Assembly: GCA_029948255.1 (NCBI GenBank)
Contig: JALIZF010001920.1
Coordinates: forward strand, 1,178,001-1,242,000
Direction of reading: 5' to 3'
Origin: Telmatactis stephensoni
Taxonomy: Eukaryota; Cnidaria; Anthozoa; Actiniaria; Isophelliidae
DNA: 64,000 bases
Position numbers and translations under genes: made by a program. Shown here piece after piece: positions 9,678-21,400 of the stretch (position 1 is the stretch's first letter; every line of letters begins with the position of its first letter). The notes under the pieces were generated by a model, which was not told the origin of the DNA, made no database searches, and saw only the letters and a list, made by a program, of their open reading frames with translations.

Positions 9678-12352
9678 TACTGATTTCTGATTTGCTTAGA
9701 CAAACAAACACGGACGAGCAATGCAAACTATTCGACAAGAATTCAGTAACAATGCTGTCGAAAAAAAGGCTATATTCCGCATCTGTCAAAAGCTATCTTT
9801 AAATACCCTTTAAAGTTTTTGAACTCTCGTTCAGGCTAGCTAGTTAGAAGTTCGCTTCGTTTTCAAGCAAAATAAAAAGTCGAATTGCACAATGTCCAAA
9901 ACACACGTGGCTGTGAAACCATTTCAATGCAAAGCTTCGAGTTTTCAAAGTTTTTTTTTAAACTCGCCTCAGTAAATCCAAAGAGATCCTCTCTGATAAC
10001 TACAGACTTCTCAGTAGAAACTCATAAAATTGTGCTCTACTAATAAGAATAAAGTGAAGAACAAAATCTGCGCTTCGTCTTCTCTACGGGTGATCAGTGT
10101 GAATTATCTGTTTACTTACCGACAAACTAAACTGAGCTGTTGGAGCCGGAAGTTCCACCGTTATCGCTCATTCCATTCTGTCACAAGGTAAACTGACGGC
10201 CCGCAGAAGTCGTAAACACTCTCTCGTGTAAATTCACTCCAGAAGCAAGCGACATGTGTTGAGTTTGACCTCTACGAGTTTTACGAGAGTACATTTTGTG
10301 GGCCAGAGTTGTCGTACACTTGTGGGAAGAACTGAACTAAGGATTGGAGGTTTGTAACAACATTTGTTGGGAACTTACTTATATGTTATGGGAATCTATT
10401 TATCGTTTGAGTTCGTTCGTTTGAGTTTAAGTTTATTCTCAAATTCCAAACTCTTCCTGACTCAAATTGTTCGTATGTTAGCATAATCGAAGATTGTGAG
10501 CGAAGACCCAGAGTGTATACCCCTCTCCAAAAGCTCAAGCACGAGGTAATTTATATAAAAAGTTTCTAACTTTATACCCGGCCTTATCGACAGTCCCGGT
10601 ATCAGTATTCTCAATTTAAAACCCCTTCACTTGTTGTATTTATAGCTCTTAAAGGAAAACCTCTCGTATATAACAATGCCGTTACTTATTTTAAAGTCAT
10701 GCGGTCCAAAAACTAGTTTATAAGTTGGAACATTTCCATTTCCCAGCATCAGTATTATCGCTGCTAAAAGCTTTGGAAAACATTTGACCTGATTACTGAA
10801 TTCCAATTTTGTCCCTTAATTGTTATAAGTTTTTACTCAATTATATAGCTTTACTATGGCCTAAAAAGAATTCGTTAAAGGTTATTCTTTATTTATATAT
10901 CTTTAGTTATTGTTCGCAGACGAAAAAAACTATTTCTCCATATGTAATGCTTTCACATCAAGAAAGCCGCTTAAACAAATCGGTGCCTTCAGAATGTAAT
11001 TCTGTTTAGTATTTTTCCAGCTGTCATCACTTGTGTTTGATATTCTACGATTCAAATTTCATGATCAAATTTAAGGAACATAATTTGACTGCACTGAAAA
11101 ATTAATGCTACAGAAATTAACTTTCTCAAAATTCCTAGGAAATGGTGATATATTTTTATTTTTCAAAGCTAATAAAATTTTGAAGTCAGAATTATAAGAA
11201 TATTTATATATATAACATAAAAAGATAAAGGTCAAAGGTCAAGGACACGACAAATGGCTTCGTACGTGAGGCAAGTACACCCAACTCGAATTTTTCTGTA
11301 CCAACGACGTTCTTCTCAGTGAGATCGGATGCGTAGGTTGTCATTCAATTGGCAAGAGTTTGGTGTGAGGACATAAAAAACTTAAGAGAGTGCGTCAACA
11401 GCACAATTAACTTACATAATTCTCAGTGCAGTAAAAATGAGTCAATGCATAATAATAGCTTTATTCCAAACAAAAATACCAGTAAGGTATATAAGGAATA
11501 CAAACAAAAGTTGAATCTAGACTACACTATAATATAATATAATATAATAAGTGTAAAGTATATAGATATGTATGTAAATATATAAATCATCGTAGCTATC
11601 TATTGACCATTACAACTGTCATACAACAATTGAATATTATAGCAATATTTAGCAAAAACACCTGATACTGAATCATCATTCATTGATAACAGGTATATGA
11701 AAAAATCTTCACTTTTATATATTTTTTATATATTTTATATATTTTTTTTCTATATGCATGAAGAAGCACGAGTAGTATAACAAAGACTTTTGGAAACCAA
11801 GCTACAATGGTGGTTAGTCTTAATTCTTTCTCTCTCTCTCTCTCTCTCTCTTTTTCTGTCTTTCTTTCTTTCATTTGGTCTCTAAAACCTTATCATAATT
11901 TCTACCTCACGCTTGACTGGGTTTACCCTGGAGACCAGAGTTTTTGACTCACTCAGGGTTATCTTGGCTTTTCTATTTGATATTTTTTAGGCCTAAGAGT
12001 TCCTTGGGCACAAAGAAATAAAAGACAGATAAAAAAGTTCAGAAAGAATCCCTAGAGTGAGTGAAACCCTCTGGTTTTCAGGGTAGACTTGGTAATTCTA
12101 AGTTCTAATTTTGTAATCTTTATAGACCTATATATTGATAGGCTTAGTGCGTCCTTTTTATAATAGATCGCATTGGAACATCTGGTTATCAGTGATGGTA
12201 TTCAGGTCTTGGAAGAACTTCTCTTCACCTTTGATAAATCACATCGCTATTTAAAAAACATTTGCATATTTTGAGAAATTTTTTTTTAATGTGGCGTTCC
12301 ACAAGGATCATCTTAGGACCACTAAAACGTCTTTCTCGTTATGAATTGTGTA
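9678..12352. other. Intergenic/intronic AT-rich stretch without a supported gene
   Basis: No exon passes homology or splice-phase tests here. Near 10113-10122 the minus strand has a clean donor (CG|GTAAGT) preceded by a GC-richer segment, and near 10188 the plus strand has AAG|GTAAAC. This could mark non-coding first exons of the genes to either side, but that is speculative. There is a (CT)n run at 11827-11850. Confidence 0.3.
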
Positions 12353-12530
12353 TACACTAGAACCCCGTTAAATCGAAACCTTTTAACTTGAAAACCTCTC
12401 TATCTCGAACACAAACCCATTTCCCTTGAGTCATGTTTTCAGTCAATTACCATCGGTTATCTTAAACCCTCGTTATCTCGAACAATAGTCAGCTTCCCTC
12501 GGGAGTTCGAGTTATCGGGGTTCTACTGTA
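12353..12530. mobile_element. Pogo/mariner-like MITE
   Basis: The left end TACACTAGAACCCCGTTAAA and the right end TTATCGGGGTTCTACTGTA form about 20-bp TIRs with TA at both outer ends. The inside reads TCTCGAACACAAACCCATTTCCC, close to the tandem units at 54430-54715. Confidence 0.7.
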
Positions 12531-13359
12531 TTGGAATTAAGCGTACGTACTAAATGCGCAAAAAAAACCGTAACGTACGTGAAGAGACCGCAACACGTAT
12601 ACTCTAGCGCTTTTGGACCCGAGCGCCTTACGGTGTCCACATACCTAAAAGCTAGTTACAGGAAACAAAAGCGCAGTAATTGTAATTTACGGTACAAATT
12701 ATAATCGTGACCAAAGTTCAACTTGAATTTTCTTCGATTTTTTCTGTTGGCAAAATCACAAAATCAACACTGTGGCCGGTCTTGATTGGTAACTTTTAAT
12801 GTTGTTGAAAACTTCCGTCCTTACTTAATTATTCCTCTGAACTCCAGCTGTCGTCCACTCCTAATCTAATCTGCGTAGTCGACGCGCGCTTTTGGGACCC
12901 TTTTGGGGAGGAAGGGGTAGGTGAAAGCCGGCTACGAAGACGACTCCTGTTTGGGCATTCACTCTCAGAGTTTTTCAAAAGCTAAACTGTTGGATATTTA
13001 CGAGATTGAGATGCTACTGAATTTAAAAGTATATGACGTTTTAGTTACTCGTCAAATTCTGGTTAAAAATACCCGTACGGCCGGATTCCTGGTGTGATAG
13101 GCTTGGTACGTGAGGGTTTGCACTGGGTGTTGGCAAACCAAAATAGTTATCAGACTTATCACACATCGATCTCCGGTATTCTACGATATTTTCATTTGTG
13201 GTGAACTACAATGGGCATAAACAGGAAGTACACACTTGGGGATTCGAAATTCCCTACTATCGAGTAGATCTTCCTTCAACCTTCTTCTCGAACTTTGGAA
13301 GGCGTTTTCATATCTTCCTCAATTTCTTATATCTTTTTCCTTTACTAAGTTAATTAATT

Positions 13360-14975
13360 ACCGTACCGGGAACCCTGTCTTACGGTTAACCCGTCAATAC
13401 AATCACTTGGTTATTACGGCTACCTCATTTAAGTCCAGTAACCGAAAGATCGGTCTTTTTAAAATCTCTTGTAAAAAATACCCCGTTAATACGACCACCC
13501 CGTTATTACGGTCGCCGTTGCCAGTTATTTGTTGGCCTGTATGTACTCATATTAATGAAGTTCTATTGTTTTATCGCTTTAAACTTCCGTATTTCGAGAG
13601 ACTGTGTATTAAATTAACGGACCACTCCCACAGGAATTCTTCGAAGTCAAAAGCACTTTGATTTGCGTCTTCAATTCGCCCCCGGAGATGCGACGATTTG
13701 CTAGACAAAGGAACACTCCTTGATTCATTTTATCTCAAAGAGCGAAATAGGAAGCTATAGTCAACTTTAATTAAGTGGGAGAATCTTGAGTATATAACCA
13801 GATTTGATACAAAGACAATAAAGCGACAGAGACTTAAAGTTCTCGATCTAAGCAGTGACGAATTCTTTCCAAGATGGTCACTCTAAGCCATAGACCCAAT
13901 ACTAAATGAACCAACAAACACTCCTGTCAACGAAGGGTACGTATCCCATTATATTTATAAAGAGTCTAGTTAATTGAGTCAAAAATCTCTCTGAAAGACG
14001 CGGGTGCCGTCATTTTGTTCTATCATTTGTGAATATCATAGCAAAACTGAAGAATAAATGAAATTTTCATAAATTCATGTAGATTTTCTTTCGATTATCT
14101 CCGCGGCGTGTTTATTTCCGCTAACCAAACCGCATACATAACTTTCAAGTGTGAGATTATTAACTCTCTCTTCCGTTGACATACACAAATGCGACTCCAA
14201 GACTTCTACGTCGACCACGTACGGATATAGCAACGAACTGAAGTCTCGTCAATACGGTAATGTGTCGGCAATCTTCTCCATGGTGTTTAAGACCCACGAG
14301 TTTTTCTAAGCGTATACCCGATTCCTAAGACCAAGGGATTTAGATTCTTGTTGTTTCTTGACTTGGGTTCGTTCTTTGGGCGGATTCTCGTCGTTTGCAA
14401 TCAAGAAGCTTTCCAATGTAAGTAAGATACTTCCAAGTCTCAAGTTTTCAATATTTTTTCGCCGAGAGATCAGTTTATCGTTCAGTTTTCAATTCATTTA
14501 CTCTCATTGAAGTCTTCTCTGCAGGGAAATTTACATTTGCATTGCCGTATCCACTGTATTATTCAGAGAGGAAGATATGATATTTGAATTGTGTGTAGTT
14601 GTAGATATTTCATTTTCATAATTCAAAAGGAGTTGTCATTGTTTTTGTTGTAATTCACCATATCATTGGAATGATCGATTTCATAATCAAGACGAAAGGT
14701 ATTCGTTCAAAGGACAATGACAACTGGCGAAGATAATTTTTCACCTCTATAATACGAACAACTCAATAATACGAACACATGTATTAACACGGACGCCTCT
14801 AGAATACAGACACCTCTAGAATACAGACACCTCTAGAATACAGACACCTCTAGCGGAATACATACATCTCGATAATAAGTTGAACCTGGGTTTCACCTCT
14901 ATAACTCGATCATTTATATTATGGGGGTACCCTTATAATACGGACGCTTGTATTGTTCGCATTAACGAAGTCTAG
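13360..14975. repeat. Scattered ATAATACGG/ATACAGACACCTCT repeats
   Basis: At 13370-13520 words such as CCGTTATTACGG recur. At 14740-14960 CACCTCTAGAATACAGA is tandemly repeated three times within diverged ATAATACG-type text. The remaining sequence of this interval shows no exon I can support, despite a 141-codon open frame at 13236-13661 that overlaps the repeats. Confidence 0.5.
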
Positions 14976-15213
14976 CATAAATATAACACTCAGAAAATAG
15001 ACCGTATATCAATGACACCAGTGTTTGATGATAAATCAAGTACATAGACTTATAATAATTAACTAACACTAGATAATCTCTCTATAAAAGGGAAGCAAAG
15101 CTAGCTCTTCACAAAGCTGTCAGGGATGTAAATCCAGTGGACTCATGCATAGAAAAACTTCGCTCAATTTATGTATCAGTAGTTCGTTTATCATTTGCTT
15201 CAGTTCAGATTAA

Positions 15214-15355
15214 TTAAGTTATGAATGAATGAATGAATGAATGAACGAATGAATGAATGAATGAATGAATGAATGAATGAATGAATGAATGAATGAATGA
15301 ATGGATGAATGAATAAATGAATGAATGGATGGATGGATTGATAGATGATGAATGA
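15214..15355. repeat. (GAAT)n microsatellite
   Basis: GAAT is repeated about thirty times with minor interruptions, 60 bp upstream of the first TRAF coding exon. Its minus-strand Ile-His-Ser frame is not a gene. Confidence 0.95.
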
Positions 15356-15411
15356 ATTAAATACAGCTTACTTTTCGTTTTCCAATTAGAGTTTTCTAAC
15401 GCAAGTTGGAG

Positions 15412-18400
15412 ATGAACATTCAAGAGGAAAGCCAGCGTCCTCGATGTGATGCGTTGCTATGCAACCAAAACTGTCTTAAAAACCCATTTGCATCAACCAA
15501 AGAAAATAATCTTTCTCGAGGTAAGACAATAGTGTTGAGTTGTTTGGTCTTCCTGTGGTTTGAATTTGATTCTCTCTGTTCCTGGTTTTCCAGTCGCCCA
15601 CTTCAGCCTACCCATAATTGGTTCAAAATTACTTTACTTGTCATTTTGCTTTGGTCATTGGACGCAAATACAGGCGAACAGCATCGAGAACTTCAGTCCG
15701 TTACAAGGCGCAACATTTTTGATGTTGTGTAAGCTTATGAGTTTTGCCTTATATTGATTACGCAAATTTCATTTAGATATAATTAATCAATGCGTACCAT
15801 GGCAAAGTAATATGGAGAGATATTAATTTTTACTTTTTTCGGACTGCGTAGGGCGGCAAGGGTGGCGTAGCTGTTCACCGCTCGCCTTTCACCGTTGTGG
15901 TCCGGGTTCGATTCCCAGCTCGGGTCATACGTGAATTGAGTTTGTTTGACGTGTTGTTCTCTACCATGCCACGAGGGTTTTTTCTCCGGGTTCTCCGGTT
16001 TTTCCTCCTCCATTAAAAATCACATGGTGAGTTGAGTGTTGTGTGCTAAAATAAGAAATGTAGTGGTAGTGAGTGAGGAGTGATTGACACTGAAAAGACC
16101 CTTCAGGGGAGTGTCAATTAAAATATTTATTTATTTACTGCGTTTTGATTCATTCGGATAAATTTGAGACGGTAAATTCGTCCTTCAGCGCATTCGTACC
16201 AGACGAGTTTTCCGTCTCTAATGTGAATTCGACTAGTGTGGACAGTGTGGACGTAGTCTTAGAGTCGTGTTGTTCGTCTGGTTCTGGTATATGCCTTACA
16301 GTGTATCTAAAATGTTGAACCCAAATTGACATGGCACAAGGAAAGCGTACAGTGTCTGGACCATAGTATCCTCGGGGACCCAGGACGAAAGGGGAGGGGA
16401 AGGGGGAGGGGGAGGGGTAAGACCGGAAGTGGAGGGGGAGGGGGAAGGAAAGGGAAAGGGAAAAGGACCCCTTTCCCTTTCCTTCCCCTTGCCCCTCCCC
16501 TCCCCCTCTCCCTCCGGTCCTTCCCCTCTCCCTCCCTCTCCCCTTTCGCCCTGGGTCCCTGAGGATGGGACCATAGGTCTAAAGCCCAATTACACAACAG
16601 TCTTTGTATTGCACGGTAACTCTAATCTGGACACGCGCACCCATCATTTTTGGCACAGCACCCGTAATTATCATCCTGTGAACAGAAAATTTGTTGGTCT
16701 GATAAGGGTGTTTTACCCAAAGTAGTCGGACCGCATGCCAAGAATTAAGGGTGCTATGCCATAAAAAGGTTGTCGTGTTAATCAGAGTTTTTGTTATTTG
16801 TTTGTTTTTCCAAAGTATCAGTAAACTCATCATATAAAGTATATTTATTTATTTGTAGTTCAATCGATATGGCCTCGCGTTTTCACATATTCACAATATA
16901 CATTTGTCAGTATGGTCTTGTTATCTACTGTCCTTCAAAAATTCATTAAATTTTGAATCAGATTGTCGATATGTATCATTATGTATACCTCTTAATGACT
17001 TCAATTTCAACTGCCTAGAATAAAGTTCAATAGCTCTGCATGGACAAGACAATCCAGATAGTATCACTGCAATAAAATCCAATCTTAAGCTTAATCTTTA
17101 AAACGTTTATTTGTAGGGAAACGTGAAGATATTTAGCCCAGTTAAAAACGTAACTTTCCGATCGAAGGGCGATTCTACGTTTTATTGTCCTCTATGGACT
17201 TCCATGGACATTATAAAAATCATGGAATTGGTAGGATTGAGTTCAAAATGAGACAAGCCGTAACAAGGGCAAGCATTTGTTACGAGCGTGGTCATGCTTT
17301 GCTTCAACTCCTCCCCGTCCGCGAACTTTTTAAGTATGTATAGACCAATCGTGAACGTGCCACTATTCGTACAAATGCTAACTACTGGAATCTGGTATCT
17401 AGTGTGCACGCGTTTGAAATTTTTGTCCTGATACCTCGGTTTGTTCAAGCACCAAGTGTGAACGCAACCGGACCTATGGCTCCTGTTTTTTTAGAGCTTC
17501 CGCATGGGTGTTCCTTTAATTCAAAGGTCGGGGCGCCTGTTTCTCGTAAGTGATCTTTCCTTCAACAAAGATCTTCCTCCCTTGGGCTTCGCACTCAAGA
17601 ATTAAAAGAATCAACTTGAACTCGCGGTGTCGATCGTAATTACTAAGTTTGACATGTGACGTTAACGAGAGCTTAGCCATTCCTTCCTTGGCTTCCGTGC
17701 TTGAATCGAGAATAAAATGTAAGTTATCTCGTATCAATGCAATTAAATCAAAAGAGGAAAGAGAAAGTGGTATCCTATCCAATGATGAAGCTCATTATTG
17801 TACTTATATGTCACTAGAACGTGCTTTCTGTGGTTTAGTGTTTGTGAACAGGGCTAATTGATCGATTTGCTCACTCAAACTCTCGTGCGCGTGGCAGTAC
17901 GTTATGACAACTCAAAGCAAGGCTCACGATACCGTAGAATTCAAAACACATGCCAAAATGATTCCAAATTTACCCCTCTGAGCCTAAGCCTCGTTTTATC
18001 ACTTTCAGAGGGTCCGCCAGTCCGTCCTGCAAGACGACCAAACGGAATTAATCTCGATCCAAGTTCTATGAAGTCAGAAATGGAGGCCTTTTCGTCTCGC
18101 ATGAGCCAGTTTAACAGACAAAGGCGGAGATTTTCGTCGTCAGACTCGGCGTTGTTCAGTGGGAGTCCGCTTGAGAATGCAAAAGTGAATTCCAAGGCGA
18201 ATACAGATGCCATAGAGAAGTTTTTATCAGTTTGTCTGCAGCAGTTTGAGTCGTATTCGCGTTCGAAGAATGGATCTGAGGGTCACAACCTTGGGTTTAG
18301 CAACACGGTAAATTTGAAGGTCAGTACGGCGTAATCATTTTTATCTTTTCTTTAAAAGTATATGAATTCTTTAGTCCTCGAGCTTAAAACTTTTATGCGA

Positions 18401-21400
18401 GGAAATCTTGATCGTCTCACAAAGCACTTGCTAGCTGTCTGTCTTGGAGAGATGGTCGTTATAGAAGGGTGTCCATTTTGTCGAGAGCGACAGCCAAGAG
18501 ACTTGAATAGGAGTAGAGAGGTGTCTTACAGGGGTCAGTGTCTTTCTTGGAGATGGGACCATTTTGGTACGGTGTCAATGGGCAGAGAAATAGCTTGTTT
18601 ATACAGTGAACTCCCTCTAAGGTGGACACCCTAATGGGACCAGCTCTTACTGTCTACCTTAAAGAGGAGTAAACCTTATACAACCAGTGAACTCCCTCTA
18701 AGGTGAACACCCTTGGGACCATCTCTCACTGTCTACCTTAGAGAGAAGTCAACCTTATACAGTGAACTCCCTCTAAGGTGGACAGCCTATGGGACCAGCT
18801 CTTACTGTCCACCTTAGAGAGGAGTCATCACTCTTTATATAGTGAACTCCCTTTAAAGTTGATACCTTTGGGACCAGCTCTTATTGTCTACCTTAGAATT
18901 TAACAATCTGTGCATGCAAGACTTGAAAGGCAGCAGGGGCAGGCCTTCGGTGACAATTACTAACCCCCACCCCCAAAGTAGAAAGGTTCTATTAACTCAT
19001 AAGAACAGTTGAATGATTTTCCCATTAGCGATTCATCTTGATAAGAAAAACTGTCTTCAATTATTATTGAATGTTTTCTTTGGCGATCAAAGCTTCGATT
19101 GTCGATTTCCCATGTTGATGTACATTTCCATCATGTTCCATGGTATTCTTGTTCCAAAGATAAAATGTTCGATCTTGATAAAGAATTCAATTAATTACTA
19201 TCGAATGTTTTGCAGGCCGATCAAAGCTTTGATCGGCGATTTCCGATGCCGATGTACATTTCCAAGGCTTACTTATTGTGAAGATAGTATCGGTCTTGAT
19301 CGGTAAAATTCGTATTTAATTAGTACGGAATGTTTTCCAGGACGATCAGTACTTCGATTGTCGATTTCGAATGTTGATGTACGTTTCAAAGATGTCTTGT
19401 TGCAAAGATAAGATAGGCTTCGATGATTTCCATGATACAGATAAATTTCATCTGATCTTAGGATTAGAAGGTGATCTTGATAGCGAAATCCATGTGTTAA
19501 AAGGTTACCTGTAGATCATACATCAGTAAAGGATTTTCCTTTCCGAATATATTCCGGCGAGGCTCATGGAATTTAATAGCACTGACGTTTTTGGAAAATG
19601 AATGTATGAGTGAATGAATTGACAATTGGATAGATATCTCTTTACATTGGTCACCTTTCTTCAAATACTCACTTATATATATGCCCTTCATATATTTCAG
19701 GAAAGCTTTCCAAGTTTCAATCACCATAACGACGTATCAGACAAATCCGTCATTTTATCGACTTGTTCCGACGACTTATCGATTACCTGCCAGTACTGCA
19801 ATCGAGAAATGAAATCAGGAATGCAAGGCTTGCAGGTAAGGTACAATCATAGATATCGTGCTGTCATCGTGTTGATTTCGTAACACGGTCGTGTAGCTGT
19901 CGTGTATAAGTCGTGTAGTGGTCCTCAAGATTGTCGAAGTACCGTTCGTTGGTCAGTCGTCCTTTTAGATGTCAGGTTCTGCTTGACGAAATATATCGTA
20001 CAGCAGTCGTGTAGTAGTCGCAGCATTCGTAAAGTCGTATACTCGTATACAGTAGACAGTGTAGCAGCATTCGTATGGTCGTGTAGTAGTCGAGCATTCG
20101 TTGCAGGGCCGTGTATTAGTCGTAGCATTCGTATAGATTCGTGTAGTAGTCGTAGCATTCCTTACAGGGTCGTGTATAAGTCGTAGCATTCGTATAGATT
20201 CGTGTAGTAATCGTAGCATTCGTTTCAGGGTCGTGTATTAGTCGTAGCATTCGTATAGATTCGTGTAGTAGTCGTAGCATTCCTTACAGAGTCGTGTATA
20301 AGTCGTAGCATTAGTTTTAGCATTCGTATAGATTTGTGTAGTAGTCGTAGCATTCGTTGCAGGGTCGTGTATTAGTCGTAGCATTCGTATAGATTCGTGT
20401 AGTAGTCGTAGCATTCCTTACAGGGTCGTGTATTAGTCGTAGCATTCGTATAGATTCGTGTAGTAATCGTAGCATTCGTTTCAGGGTCGTGTATTAGTCG
20501 TAGCATTCGTATAGATTCGTGTAGTAGTCGTAGCATTCCTTACAGAGTCGTGTATAAGTCGTAGCATTAGTTTTAGCATTCGTATAGATTTGTGTAGTAG
20601 TCGTAGCATTCGTTGCAGGGTCGTGTATTAGTCGTAGCATTCGTATAGATTCGTGTAGTAGTCGTAGCATTCCTTACAGGGTCGTGTATTAGTCGTAGCA
20701 TTCGTTTAGATTCGTGTAGTAGTTGTGGCATTCGTATCGAAAAGTGAAGTAGTCATGCATAGCGCTCGCACAGAGTCGTTTCGTGCTTCATTCGTCACCA
20801 CGACGATTACCATGGCAATAAATTCAACTTTATCGACGTCATGGCCATTGTCACCTCATCATCACATCATTCTCATCATCATCATCATTTACATATTTAG
20901 TTTTGTGTAGTTTTGTTCAACGTAGATACCATTTTCCAACCCTATTGACACAATCTACATTCTATACATGCACAAAATTGCCCTCTTTATTTATATTCTC
21001 ACCACGCTCCAATGAGATCTGAGAATGGCCACTTAGGCCCCCGGCAATGTTAGTGTGATTTGATATACAATACCTCCATTATGATACTTCATATTATGAA
21101 TTCGGTTCAGGGTCACTTGCTTTATATTTGTGGTTACAGAAGAATATTTCCATTATGTTTTGTTCTCAGCTTCATCAAGAAGTCTGCCCCAAGTATCCAC
21201 TGCCTTGCCCCAACAGCTGTAACATTTTAGAGCTGACTAGAGAAGAGGTGAGTAGGTTTGTAGGTGCTAGTTAGCGTCTTTAGGTTGACTAATTGCAGAG
21301 AAGAGAGAGTGGTTAGTTTTACTTTGTCAAGAATATTTTTGTTACAATTCAAAGTGTCGTGTTAAATCGTCGCGTCAACACCACGCAAATCAACTTAGTG

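Noticed and set aside
13236..13661. 141-codon open frame
   Set aside because: It overlaps CCGTTATTACGG-type repeats and has no recognisable domain or splice support.
18362..18634. GCPFCRERQ in a plus-strand frame next to the TRAF exons, considered as part of the missing RING
   Set aside because: No other RING cysteines or histidine surround it, splice sites do not fit, and the sequence runs into the tandem repeats of 18590-18900.
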